The notes under the pieces: model-generated
Seen by the model: only the letters and a program-made list of their open reading frames with translations
What the model was told of the DNA's origin: nothing
Databases searched by the model: none
DNA from: Plumapathes pennacea
Lineage: Eukaryota > Cnidaria > Anthozoa > Antipatharia > Myriopathidae
Assembly: GCA_964036295.1 (NCBI GenBank)
Contig: OZ038468.1
Span: 13,030,183-13,094,182, forward strand
Length of the DNA stretch: 64,000 nucleotides
Direction of reading: 5' to 3'
Part shown: positions 1-31,903 of the stretch, piece by piece
Position numbering within the stretch: position 1 is the first letter of the stretch
How the letters are laid out: each line of letters opens with the position of its first letter
Made by a program: the position numbers and the translations under genes

Positions 1-164
1 GCGTAAATGTTCATTTTCATACAAATCGAAATAATTTCCATTCGTTTTGGAACAAAGGCAAAGGAGACAGTGAAAATGGCGGATCGAGAAGACAAAGCAT
101 GAATGCAGAGGGGGGGAGGGGGAAGGGGTAGGAGTTAATTTGTAAATAACACAACGCCTCGTAC

Positions 165-4511
<4,347 letters not shown>

Positions 4512-4783
4512 TTTCAGCGACAGCCCATGAGAAACAAACTACTCCCGAGGAGGGTAGGGTAAGCAGTGCAACATTGATCAGCAAAAGCCAACGAACGTAT
4601 TTGATTGTGGTACAAAAATTACTAACATAAGCTCTATAGTCTAAAATATAACAAAAATAAACTTCTTCTGGTCTATAATGGACATAACTTTAATATATGT
4701 GCTTGAAGCGAAACATTATTCGCGCCCCTCTCTCCCTAAAAAGAGGTTTTGACACTGTTCACGGGCTCACAGAGTTGAACAGC
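4512..4783. promoter_or_regulatory. Shared head-to-head promoter region of SPATA5L1 and MRPL54
   Basis: The two start codons diverge with 272 bp between them. Both 5' UTRs and both core promoters must fit here unless an upstream non-coding exon exists. No TATA box is obvious at a convincing distance from either start. The bidirectional role is inferred from geometry alone. Confidence 0.55.
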
Positions 4784-5555
4784 ATGGCGACGGTCAGTCG
4801 TTTGTCGTGCAAGGCTTCAAAAGATCTGCTGAGGATTATAAAGGCCGGACCGGTTAACAGAGTATATGGTCAACCATTGGCGTTATTCTCAAACGCATCA
4901 GGTAACCTTGGATCTTTTCCTCGATCACGAGCGACAAAAAAATAAAACACTTTCTTTTCACAACACGAACCTCACCTCTAAAATTTTTGGCACTCGTTAT
5001 AATTTTGAGTGGGGGTGTGCCACCGGGATTCCACCCTTCCCCGTTCCGCCAAAATTGTTTTGTTTGTGTTTGATCAATTCAAGTTATTTTCCACTGAATA
5101 ATTTCAACAACAGTATGTTACTGTTGTTGAAATTTTTATCTGTCATATTATATACTAATGCACCAATCAATTTGTACTGTTAACATCCCGCAGATTGTTG
5201 TCAAATGCCCCATGTCTCATTCCCCACAGGGGAGGGTGTCAAATGCCTGGGGTATGCTGGGGGATGTTAACAGTACAAATTGATCAGCACATAATCTTTA
5301 TTTCATTTCCCGTTTATTGCAAAAGAAGAGAAAGAAGAGAGTGAAAGGCCAAACCAGAAACTCTGTAAAGGAGTAAACTATTTGAAGGATGGTCAGGACC
5401 CACCCCTACTACCAGACAGTGAATATCCAGACTGGCTATGGACGATAACAGAGACACAACCCTCAAACCCAGAGAATGTACAGAAACACTGGAGAAAAAT
5501 TAACAAAACAAACAGGAGACAGGACAATGAAACCAGGAAGCAACAAAGGAAATAG
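4784..5555 (+). CDS. MRPL54: Mitochondrial ribosomal protein mL54 (MRPL54), two exons
   Basis: Exon 1 is 4784-4901 (ATG at 4784, donor GTAACC at 4902) and exon 2 is 5326-5555 (acceptor AG at 5324-5325, stop TAG 5553-5555). Together they encode 115 residues. The N-terminus MATVSRLSCKASKDLLR is basic and hydroxylated, as expected for a mitochondrial targeting peptide. The C-terminal block GVNYLKDGQDPPLLPDSEYP followed by DWLW is the recognisable mL54 core (human has GVNIYKEGQD and PDAEYPEWLF). The protein is a component of the mitoribosomal large subunit. Length is close to the human protein (138 aa). An in-frame Met 87 bp upstream (4697) would give a longer N-terminus; I prefer 4784 because of the presequence. 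The intron (4902-5325) carries a short inverted-repeat element. Confidence 0.9.
5099..5285. repeat. Hairpin plus short inverted-repeat element in MRPL54 intron
   Basis: A 16-bp perfect stem (AATTTCAACAACAGTA, 3-nt loop) sits at 5099-5133. Next to it, CAATTTGTACTGTTAACATCC at about 5166 is mirrored at about 5262-5283, enclosing roughly 75 bp. Nothing coding is seen. Confidence 0.55.
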
Positions 5556-5841
5556 GGTGCCTTCATATGCAGTTGTGACTAATATTGAAAGTCTTTGAAA
5601 ACCCTCTCATCACAAGCCGAGGCTGTGTGGACACATCCCAGGAGATAAAGAGATCCATTCAACAAAAGCCACTTTCACACTCATGTAATACTTTCTACTT
5701 CCCATTAGATGAGTGACTGTGAAGTAAATCAGGCTGGGTAATTTGCATAAATCAAGTTATAGGAAATGTATGAGAGATTTTGGTTGATAATATTGAGAAC
5801 TTGAAAAATATTGTGAGATAAAACTGAGTGGATCACGCTGA

Positions 5842-5847
5842 AATAAA
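5842..5847 (+). terminator. Candidate poly(A) signal of MRPL54
   Basis: AATAAA occurs 287 bp after the MRPL54 stop codon and is the first canonical hexamer downstream. Placement only; no transcript evidence. Confidence 0.35.
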
Positions 5848-7976
5848 GAGAAAATCACCACAACAGCAAAGTGAAGGCAAAATTTTTGAGTTCTCAATCA
5901 ACTAAAATCTGCCATACATTCCATATAACCTTCTTTATGCAAATTACCCTAGCCTAGTTTTATTTCTGTACAATGTGGAGTGCCAGAACATCTCAGCCTT
6001 AACATACATTTTTTGTGGAAGTGACTTATATATATTGATATTAACTATCAGATAAGTAACTTTGGGCAAAGAGAACATTGATGCAAAAGTACAAAACCAT
6101 CCCATGATGGTTAGTTATTTTCCATGCTTTTTTCACACTGGTTGTTCCATGTTTGCATTCTACATAACTTGGAGGATTCATCTGGATTTTGGGCAATTAA
6201 AGAATCAATAGTGTTATACTTTGGGAGAGTTACCCAACTGAAGGTTACAGCAAATACCATTCTGGGGTCAAAGTGGTGACCCTTTCACATACCTCTAGTA
6301 AAAATTCACTCTTTTTACGCCTTTGAACATAAAAACATCTTGAAAAATCGCACACAACTCGCTCAGGAACTTGACTTTTGCAAACTCCCCCCCCCCCCCT
6401 CCCCCAACATGTATGCAGTGGTAGGTACAACTGATTATCAAAATGTCCTTTATTCCTTAATTTCATTTCTTCTATACAGTTTTGTGGTCCATTTAAATTA
6501 ACAAATTAAGATCTATGCATTCCAGTGGACAAACCCCTGTGACTTGTACACATTCTGACATGAAATAGAATCACAGGTAACTCTAAAAACATAGTACCTA
6601 ATATAAATAGTGGTATCACAAAATTCAATCAAAGCTGATGATGCCACACGTATGTGAAGTGGATGGATTGGATCATAATAAGTTAATGTGACAAGAAAAA
6701 AAAAAAACAGACACTAATTGCTAGCTAAAAGTAATGAGCACAAAATTAGCACACTTAAAATCTGAAATTATCTGGTATATATATTACCCAACCCTTCCTG
6801 GTATGAGTAGTATTTAGGAGAATATTGTTAATTATCCAAGAAGCAGCTTGAAGTCCTAAGCATGATGTGGTAGCTATGTGTCAAAAGAAAACCACTCCTA
6901 AAAAGGCTTATAAAGAGGCATATGTGCATCTTATCTCACAAATAGAATAAAAAAAAAAAAAAAAAAAAAAGTGAAAAACCCTGTTTACCCCTTAGAGCAA
7001 TAGTTAACTTCAGCAGTCTCCTTCAGTCTCACACCACAGAGATAATATTATCACAATAATATCAATAATGGTAATATTATATTATAATAATAATCACAGT
7101 GGAGACCTTGGCATTTGATGGCTTGCTGGAAACTTGAACAAAATTATTGTCAAGCCACTCGCACAAAATGTGTTTCTTTGAGGGCTTATGCAAGAATCAT
7201 AAGATAACATGGACTTGAATTTTCTTTTCACTCTCACCAGAGAGATGTTGTACAGTGACTTGCTTGGATGGAAGCTGACTGAACAATAAATTCTCACTTT
7301 GTGTAGTATACATTTTCTTTATAAAATGGTCAGGTGAATATGCTTCTCAAAAGGTTCAGGAGTGAATGAGTTTATAAAGGATTATCAGTGTCAGAACCTG
7401 AAAAAGGCATTCTACCAGTAGCTAACTCCAACACAGACACACTATAATTCTGATAAGCTCAACTGTCAGATATCACAGGCTAAGGCCACATTTATGTGGA
7501 GTTGCCCCAGGAACCTGAAACCCCATCCTCCAAGGGCATGCCAACTATTTGTACATATTTCTTTTGTAAATCAAAGCAAACAATTTACATGAGACAAGTT
7601 CCTGCCTCCCAAGACAAGTTGTTGGCTTTTTTGTGTGCATGGCTCACTTCAACATATAAAGAAGCATATATCAAAAGTTGGCATGCTAAGGGTGTTTCGG
7701 GTCCCCAAAACAAAGTTCCTTCATACATACTGTATTTTCACAATATATTATTATATATTTGAGGTCAATGTTGCAACAGTCTTAAGGGAGAATGTAAACT
7801 ATAAATGTTAAACCTGGAAGCTGAGGCAAAAGTTTGCAAAGGAATGGAAAAGTACTCCAACATACTGTGTACATTTTCAGTGATGAAAATATAATATGAC
7901 ACTTTATTAATAGAAGGTGGATGTTTTCCTTTTTGTGGTGCATCTTTACTTTTAACCCTTTACAAAATGTAGACCT

Positions 7977-8218
7977 AGGCCCGGTTTTTCGAAAGTCGAT
8001 TAAGCTAATCCAGGATTAACGAAATTCTTTCTCTCGACCTCTCTCCCAATAAACTGCAGAGTTTTGTTCGAAGATGGATTAGTAAGCTTGTTCCAGCTTA
8101 AAACGCTATCAAGAAAGTTGTTGTGGACGAAACTTTCACATTTTCAGGCTTATAAATGACAAGAAAGTTTAGACTTAATCCAGGATTAGCCTAATTGTGC
8201 TTTGAAAAACTGGGCCCT
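7977..8218. repeat. MITE with AGGCCCGGTTTTTCGAAAG termini
   Basis: The left terminus AGGCCCGGTTTTTCGAAAG is mirrored by TTTGAAAAACTGGGCCCT at the right end. Internal subrepeats (AATCCAGGATTA) occur near both ends. A related terminal motif (GGGCCCGGTTGT type) occurs at 42732-42988 and as a fragment near 61360. Confidence 0.6.
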
Positions 8219-9206
8219 AAAGATTTTCTAATGTAATCCTATTAAACTGACGGAAAGTAAGTTGTGTAAAGTGGAAGCTGAGAGAAATGTTATAAGATGA
8301 GGGCCTCATCCTTTAGTCACTATAACCCAGGTATGCATACTCAAACTGTATGTTCAAAGTCAATAGTTTTACATGTTACTCAGTGCACTGTCATACCCCT
8401 ATTGCAGTTACCCTAGATACCAGAGGCCCTTTAAAAAGGAGGAAAGAAAAAAAAAAAAAAAAAAGAATAGAAAAGGACGAGCAAAAGAAAGGGAACAAGT
8501 TTCTTTCCCTTGCAAACCTTACTTTAACAAACCTTGGTTCAAAACTGAATGATTCATTTCTCGTGTTTGTAGCGAATAAAAATTAATGAAAAACTATTTC
8601 GTCCAATGAGAAGTGACATTCAAATATTTTACCCCTTTCACTCCCAATCTCAAGATGCATTATTTTCACAAGATCACTCATACATGTTACTAGTCAATCA
8701 GTTTTCACATAAGCAAGTTATCAAAAGGTGAAATATTTCTCTCTTGGGAGAGAAAAAACATCAAGAGTTTATAACAAAATTCATGGAATCTAATTTCTCA
8801 TCATTTCTGATCAGAGGCTTCTATTTATTATCCTTTCCTCCTTTCATTTCCAGGGTGCTCCTTGGTGGGACAAAAATTCAAGGTGATCATGTTATTCCGC
8901 ACTCAAACCAAAATCATGGTCTCACGCCTACACACCTCCAGAATACCTCTATCTTTGATTGTCTGGTGTCCTGGTGGACCTGACTGTGCTCAGAATCCAC
9001 TTCCTTATGCCATAACCCATGTGCATTTAAATATCTTTAATGCATACCCCACATCATCATTCTGTGTTCACGAAGCCACATTTCTCTTGAACACATCGGC
9101 TCCAAGGTCACATGTTGGTTTTCTGCAGTAGCTTCATGTGCTGCAAGAAAATCTGATCATTGTTGTGACACTGTCGCTTGCCAGGTGTTGACATTCCCAG
9201 CCCTTC

Positions 9207-23574
<14,368 letters not shown>

Positions 23575-24060
23575 CGCTAAGCGGGCCAATTCAGTTTCCA
23601 ACAGACGAATAAACGCGGGTGAAAGACTGCCGAGTCCCTACGTACACTCCTCGAGAGTTGTTTGGAAGGCAAGGAGGGGGTGCTCGACCATCACCGTTAA
23701 CCACGGTCTGTTCCACACAGAATAATTCCCGGTTGCACGGCAAATATTGTTCGAAAATCGGGCATGCGACGAAGCGCAGTTAAGTGGCTTTCGGAGTCGC
23801 GTGCACTTCGCGGTTCGAACAGTTCGGGTTCACCAAAATCCACGCCGCTCCACAGTTCGAGCAAACAGCGAGTTGAAATCGACACAGCCAGATGACACGA
23901 CAAAACTCGTAACTCGGCACACGAGGCAAAAGCGTTCGAAGCAGTTTCACCAAAATCCACGGCGTCTGGCGATGAGCATACACGAAGTTGAAATCGACAC
24001 AGCAAAATGACACGATAAACCGCTCCGCACGCGGTCACCAAGATGTAACACCATAACACC
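23575..24060 (-). promoter_or_regulatory. TLE 5' flank / 5' UTR with diverged tandem duplication
   Basis: Upstream of the TLE start is a GC-richer block. The segments 23829-23904 and 23945-24018 share CACCAAAATCCACG and AGTTGAAATCGACACAGC followed by ATGACACGA, at a period of about 116 bp. It probably contains the 5' UTR and core promoter. The reading frame through it is low-quality and I do not regard it as coding. Confidence 0.45.
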
Positions 24061-27000
24061 CCGGGGGAACGCCATATATGGCGAGTGTTTAATCTATATT
24101 TATTGCCAATCTAGTCAAAACCAATCAAACATGACTCGGCCACGGAAATATCCCACGTGGGGTTCTGTCATCTCGTGGGGTAAACAAGGTCCAATCAACA
24201 TGGAGAGTGTGTGAAAAAACTTCCCAAACACCTGCATTCTTGTTGCCTTAATGAGATCAAGAGTGTCATTCAGAGTTTAACGAGCTGTTTGAACTGTCAA
24301 TCAAAGTAACGTGGTACAGTGTTGACAAAAGTATTGGGGCCGCCCACAAAACTCCTCTTCAAATGGACGCTTTGTAAATTGGTTTCCAATATCGCCAAAC
24401 CAAACAGACGCAATCAGCCATTAAGCAAGGCTGACCAATGACATGCGGCTTATTCTTGAAGGCTTTTCAAGGTTTCTTGGTGGTCTGAAGGAGCTTAAAT
24501 TTCAGATCGCATTTCACGCTCAGTTCGTCCGGCCGCGCGACTGTTCTCTCAAGTCCTTAGAATGAACGATTGATCCGCGTTCAGTGGTTTTCCGAGTTCA
24601 ATATTTATCTTCTGCTTGAAAGCTTTAGTGAAGTACTCACTACACGAAAGAGAAATTCACAATAGATAACCTTAATATTCATATGTACCTGAGCGAACCC
24701 CTCGCAAAATATTTGACTATTTCATCAGTAAATTGAATGTTGCGAGAAAAAAGCGGGTCCTTTGTCTCTCGAGACGACCTTCAGATTAGCGGAGCGGACA
24801 TTTGCAAATATATGCTGTTTTGGCGCCGAACTGGCGGTTTGGTTGACACATTCATTTCTGCAGATAAAAGCTTAATTAACACAATAATCGGCTCCTGAGT
24901 GTTGCTAATTACTGTCGAGGATAATTACGTAAATTTACGGAGTCTAATCAGCCTAATGACTTGAGAATTATAATGAAAAACATCAGATCACGTGGGATGG
25001 TTGCGCCTGGGTCAAGTTTTCTGGCGCGCGATTGGCGGAAAAAAACCTCTTGCTCGACTTGAGGTCAGATAGACAAACGAGACGCATAACAATTGAGCAA
25101 TTCAGCAGTAGAACTCGATGTTTATCATAAGACACGTGCTGTGTGCCAAGCCTATTGAATCCAGTCAAGAATCGTTTTACAAAGAAACAAACAGTCTGGA
25201 AAAAGCCCTCAAAAATTTTGTGACCTTTTTCTCATGTAGTCCGTCGTTCCGGTTCGCGGTTCAGTTTTCAGTAGTTGCGAGTTTTTTATTCGGATTCATA
25301 CTTTAAAATTTTTCGCGCAACTTTTTAAATCTGATTCTCGCGTGGCCATTTTTGTGTGGAGTACCAAATGAAGGACCAGTACCTTTTATAAGTACAAGTT
25401 CGCTGAGTTCACCCTGTCTCTCGAATTTCAATGAAACCGCAAACGCTTTTTAGGTCGTTTACATTCGTCCTTGGGCAATCAATAGCCTTACTCACACTTC
25501 TGGTACTAATGCAAAATTAAGATTTGATTTTGTTGACACACCTTGTTTCGGCTGACTGGCTGCTTATCGAAATAATTCGTACAGCTTTTAGCGGAATTAA
25601 ATTTCGCCCGCACACGCTCTGACTTGAACCCACATCAGGATTTAATCATGGATTTTGCCGCAGTTCATAATATGTGGTGCATGCACAGATCGCTCGGATA
25701 TTGTGAAAAGAAACAGGATATATTGTACGTACCACAGACGAGTGCATGTCGGCTGAGAGCGGTGTATTTTTTTACAAATCAACTATATTGCCTCTTTCCT
25801 TTTTTTTTTCCACCTTTCTGTATCATCAAGGGCGAAAACTTCAACAAGGAAGCTTCACAAAACCGCTCTACTTATCGCTGAATTGCAGACAAAATTATAA
25901 AGACGAAGCAGATGTTCTTGAGTCAATAAAAACAAGGGCGGCACAAGGTTGTCGAATGAGAGCTCTGTTCGACTCGTCAACACCATATTGTCAATTTTAA
26001 TTCAAGAAGCACCCCCCCCCCCCCCCCCCCCCGGCAAGTGGTTTGATTTTGCCAGTTTCTCGCACGGAACGGACAGAAAATGAAATGTATGTAAACGAAG
26101 CGTGCTCTGCGACTCCACATTTTCGACTGAACAATTTTCCCCAAACGTGTTTCTTTGTTGACCGCGCAAACCACATCCTGACAAAACACAGCTTAATTTT
26201 TAGAGCAGAATTGCCAAAAGCTGCTGTTTAAATTCAATTTGCGCAAAACTCATTGAAGGAAAACCGCACCGGCGCGAACGCCGACTGCACAACATGACTA
26301 AATTATGGACGCTAATGGCAGAACACGAGGGAATCTTTGTTTTTTGAATGTTTGGAGTAAAACCCGCAAACCACAGCCTTTCAGGGTTGAATAGGTTCGG
26401 TCAAGCAGCGCACGATTGTCTTGTGGTTTCGTTAATTATTCAGACATGCTAAAATGAAAATGTTTAGAAAACACAGCTGCTTTAGAATCTTTTCCCATTG
26501 ATATATCTGATAATGAATTACCCGTGTATTTGCTTCGTTCCTCCTATCAAACTCGCGTACATCCCAACGGCAAAGCAGTTCCGACATAATAATATTGTCT
26601 TGCATTTTCGTGTATTGGGCTACAGTGGTCGGATCTTATCGTTTTTCACTTTCCCTGTGCGGTATTGTAGCAATATCTTGGGCAAAACCGCAGCTTCCTT
26701 CTCGTCCTATTAAACTAACTCATCTTGGACCAGGAAATTTGGTCATCTCGGGTAAAACTAGAGAGAGAAAAACATTTACGATTGAAAAGCGAAACACAGA
26801 GGCTGCAGGGGTTCGGTCGCGCGCCCACTGGGCAATGCGCTTACGCAGGTTCCATATTATCCGCATTCATCTAAAAACAAAGGCAATCCCGCAAACAATG
26901 TGACGGCGCTGGGAGCTGTAACAAAATGGCGCCGGGCACGTTCAAGCTGTATAAGAAACAAGTTTTCACACATATCACACACACAAAAACTGAATGTTGT

Positions 27001-29794
27001 GACCGTCGAGGAGGTCTTTGTTTACTTGGACAAAGGACTCCAATGCATGAAGCATCAGAAGTAATACGGGGAGTTCATCATTACCTGTATGGAAAACTGA
27101 AACACGAAAGAAGGCTTACAGCAGTTTTAAAACAACGCGAATTGAAACCCCGACGAAGAAAGCAGTCACCATGGAGATCAATTTCAAGGTCGCCTTTATT
27201 TATATTCCTACATTTTGCTGACAAACTTTCAATCGCCCAATGTATTCACAGTCAACTGACGGTGCCCACAAAATCAATAGTAATTTTATTCTTGGCTCTC
27301 TTTTGCCGAACAAAGCAAATAACCAAAAAGGCGGGAAAGAGAGGGGCTGGTAACGAGTTCGAAAGAACGCGCGCTCGATCACTCGAGGCTTCGAATCAGA
27401 CGATGTGTCGAGAGGTGCCTGACTCAACCAAGGTACCTTAGTTTCACGGCCACAGTCAGAAAAAAAAAAAGTCAGCACTGTCCAACTGTTACGTGGTCAG
27501 TACGTGTTTTACTCACCAAGAATGTGTGTATGTTCTCAGTGTTGTTTTGTTTTGGTTTTATGATTTGGTTTTTTAAGTTTAAACAAGAATAAATGATTGA
27601 TTTAACAGTCAGACAGACGACTTTTTTTTGGCGCACCAAGCCGGTGCAGCTCAGTGCTTTACGGTACTACATTAAGGCTTTGCATAACTCATTGTTGCGC
27701 GCAAATGATGACACATGACCTGAAACTCGGCTGACAGTGTCCTATCAGTAATCCGCCCTCAAGGGATCTTCAATACGTCAGCTTGCGCTATCAATCGCTG
27801 CGGAAACACCTGTCTACAGAAATCGTTTTTAATCTCATAAAATACTGTTGTGAGCGCGTCCTAGTGGAGGTAATTTACGCCCAGACATAGTGAAGCCTGG
27901 TTTTCATGAGGGACGTAAGCACAAGAGATATACGTCAAGTGAAAACGAACAACAAAACTCAAACAAATGCCAAAGTACATGAATACAGAAGATTTGGATC
28001 CTTGTACTTGCGTTTGCGTTTCGGCTGTGATTTAAGGACTTCTTGTGCTTGCGTCCGGCTCATAGTGAAAACTAAACATTACTCATGTGACGTCATGTGG
28101 CCGATGTGGCAATGCGCCTTACTTAGTTGTACGTGCGACGATAAGCTTTAGAGTACTAGGGCGTGTTGATTAGTCAAACAATAGGTCAGTTGCCTTTTTG
28201 CACTTGGAACTTAACTCACACAAAAGATGAGTGCTGCAGCATGATGAAAAATTAATGACATTTGGAGTTTCTTTATATGGTTACTGAACTATTGTTTTGC
28301 TTTTGATGACAGCACACGCCAAATTCAACCGTTTTATTGAATGAGCGTGGCAACTGTAACTTGGACTGCTATTCCCTGCACCAGAATTTAGAGCTTTCAT
28401 TTGAGCCGTGAGCTCACAGAAGGCTGAATGGTCCCTATAAGTTGCACAATGAAGTGCTTGGAGAAAATGGTGTTCGACACCAAATATTGATTTAATTTGA
28501 TTCTAAGGCTGGTTCTTTCATATGTAAACGTACGCCATCTATTTTACATAGCCATTGTTCATTTAAAATTCTATTTTACATTTACACTGTTTGTTTTTAA
28601 GTTTTGTTCGGTAAACCAACAAATTCTGAATAAATCATGATAGCAGTCCGCATAGCAAATCCAAGGCAGTAATCTCCTGTTTCTTAAATCATTCGATCGC
28701 CGTGATTTTTTTAGCCTTTGTCGGTGCCGTAACTTTCTGCCCGGCTAAATGTGATCTATATATTATTTTTCACACGGACTACTCCATTGCTGGACCGCTT
28801 TTCAGTGGAATATATCAATCAGTTTATATTTGAATAAAAATCTACCTTTCACGACTATAACTTTGATGAATTCAGTGGCTAAGTAAACAAAATATGAGCA
28901 ATTTTACCCGATTTGAGAAAAACTAACCCACTTGAAGCCAAATCTTCGAGCCTCAGAGCAAAACCGCCACAATGACAAGCGTCACTAAATTTCAGCATCT
29001 AGAACTTCACTGCTACAAAGTCCTTCTGCCTTAAAATAATCAAAGGCTTTTACTTTGCTATCTGGGCAGAGTCAACTGCCAAATGCGACAGAGCTGTTCA
29101 AATACTGTCGTTCCAGACCTCAATGGGGACGAATAAATTCGCTGATCTATTGAATTCCACTGAATGCAACAATTACGCAGTACTCAGAGATTGCATAAGC
29201 ACCCATCAATGACTGTCAGTGCAATATCGTTCATTCACACGTACAGCAATTGAGAGAAGTGTTCGGTCTTTTATAATGAGTCTGTACTGCCCAGTGCAAC
29301 TGAGTAAACACACTTTAAATTTCCCCGTGAGCAAATATCGCAAGTGAACACACAAAAAAGTGAATAGTTATTTTTGGGCTTTTGTCACTTCTGGCCGCCC
29401 TTTTACTTGTGAGTCCTGAATATTGTTTCGCGGCTGTTGTATTGAGGGTCTCACCCACGTGTCTAATATCCTGTTCGTTGTTTTATTGACCGTATTTATC
29501 TTGGACAAACGAATTATTAACTGATTCTGAGACGAACAAATCATCTTATTTAAATACAAGACACATATACATTCACTCCCGCAAAAACATCCCAATAAAC
29601 TATCGCAGTCCGCCATTACCTGAATACGAGATACAAAACTGGCTAGCTATGCGCGATCGATTTGAGTTTTACTAAGTGTAATACCAGACATATTATCCAG
29701 TGGCCTTACTTTGTCGGCAGTATCATAAAGGCATTTTCTCACAGCAATGGCCGTGCAGTTTCAGCTGTCGAGTTTTCGATGTTTTATCATCACT

Positions 29795-29985
<191 letters not shown>

Positions 29986-31700
29986 GTTGTGTTGTCATTG
30001 TTTCAAAAGGCTCTATGTTTACATGTGAACTTTTACTGCATAAAATTTCCATAATGCATTGGAAATCTAGTACTTTGGGCTGAACCAGCCTCGGGCAATA
30101 TATAATTTTTGTAAATCCTTCAATTTTACTGTATATTTGTGCACATTGTGTTGCCGGGCACCAGCGCCTCTCAAACGACCCCGAGTGTGATTTGACATCT
30201 AGCGGTGCTCGATACTGAGAGCGGCTTTGGCATCAGTATCCTAAAGATTGGAGTTCGCTTTTGAAGTAGTTGTTCTTGGCTCCGTGCCAGCTCCTCTTAT
30301 AGCTGCAAGCATGCTTATACCTCCAAAGTGTATCGTGGGGTCAGGTCAACCAAATTTAATCAGAGTGGAAAGCCGCAGCGTCGGGTAACTGAAACAATTT
30401 TTCGTTCGGGACACTGACTCGATATGCTGAGAGAAGTGGCGAAAAGAAAAGGCGCACGTAAGTAAGAATTAAACTTACTTGATTGAGAAGCTCATTGTAT
30501 AATCGAGTTCAGAAATATCTGGCGCTTACGGAATTATCACGCAGCAAGCCGCGGAATCTCTGCACTAAACCACAAATACTCTGTCTGTACGAGGCGCGGT
30601 TTCACTGGCCGGCTTGTCGACAGGAGTTGAGACCGTAAGCTCGCCACAGGGCGTGGGATATGCACGGAAAACAATTTTCGTGTTGTCGGTTATACGCATG
30701 GTGACCAGCTGTGGCAACGGAAACGGCCTCGCGAACACGATGTACGCACCGTTTCTGTCGGCCAGATCCAATAGTTGGACTGCGTTTGACCTTTATTTTT
30801 TGCTTGAAATATGTCGTGGCCAGCCAAACTCATGAAGTTTTTTTGAAGCACTTCTATTCACGCCTTTCTCAATGACAATATGGCCCCATTTCTCTATTAT
30901 TATTTTTTTTTTGCGTTGTAGCAGTATGAGAGAGAAACTGCCTGGGTAATCGTTATTAAAATCTTCCTTCTTGGGAACCTAGTTGAGTCAGAGATGTTTC
31001 GACCAGTAATTGTTTATCACATGGCAGAAAAAGTTTTTCAAAGTTTCATTAGCGTAGTTTCATCATAAGAAATAACTTTTTTATGAGTGTTCTGTTGAAC
31101 TTGCTGTTTGGAATGAGACTCAACCAAAGACATAAATGAAACTATAGTCGGCCGGTTCTCATCGGCATTGCGTGTTCAATGCTTGAGATGTTTTCACGCA
31201 CTAAGAGTCTCATAGGTAAACCACAAAGATGTTTTGACAGTCTCGTAAGAGGATTATGGTTTTCATTGAGAGCTTTGTGGCTAAACCGCGGCCGCCTGAG
31301 CGGTGTCTGGAACGACGGCGAGTGTGACTATAAAATGTGATGACAGTTTGGGGTTTTTCAACTAAATCCCCGCCAAGGTGTTATGATTGTGATGTGATGT
31401 CTTAGCTTGCTGGGTGGATTCGCGTCTGAGCCACTCCAAGCACACCCATACAGGGTCTTTCAATCCGGTCTCCTGTAGTTTTGGATAATTAACTCTTAGA
31501 AAGAACTTTGACGGTTTTCCGTGTTAAGAGTTAATAGCCGTGTGAGAACTAGCATGTAACTGTATCAAAACGTAAGGAATGATATTTTAAAGGGGTTGAT
31601 GGCCTGGCGTCCGGGAAGGGGGGGGATAGCAGGGTGCAATAGCGAAGGCCTACTCGAAAAGCCAGCCCAAACATTCCTTACGGTTTATACAGTATTGTAC

Positions 31701-31903
31701 CCGGGGGGGGGGGGGGGGGGGGGGTACTCCCATATATTTCCTATATAGGGATGTTCCATCCGATAGGGTATCATTTTCAGGGTCTTCTGTCTTAAACAGG
31801 GTATCAAATTTTACATTTTCGTGTCTTAAACAGGGTTATTTTCTGAAGATTTTCTACCCCTACCCAAATTCCTATTGAGTACCCCCCCCCCCCCCCCCCC
31901 GGG
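31701..31903. mobile_element. MITE with poly-G/poly-C ends and 8-bp TSD
   Basis: A G-tract (CCGG followed by over 20 G, then TACTC) on the left is mirrored by GAGTAC plus a C-tract ending CCCGGG on the right. The flanks carry TATTGTAC at 31693-31700 and at 31904-31911, an 8-bp direct repeat. Internal sequence has repeated AACAGGGTAT/AACAGGGTTAT units. The 8-bp duplication suggests a hAT-like source; classification is inferred. Confidence 0.7.

Larger units (their letters stand above)
5556..9206. other. Tail-to-tail intergenic region between MRPL54 and TLE
   Basis: No protein-coding exon is supported. The stretch should hold the MRPL54 3' UTR on the left and the TLE 3' UTR on the right. Several minus-strand AATAAA hexamers exist (for example complement of 8824-8829), so the TLE end cannot be fixed. 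It also has a C-tract near 6385, A-tracts near 6950 and 8450, and a MITE at 7977-8218. Confidence 0.6.

Noticed and set aside
23697-24059. 120-codon minus-strand ORF upstream of TLE
   Set aside because: Runs over the duplicated 5' flank; repeated peptide pieces follow the DNA repeat and the composition is not protein-like.
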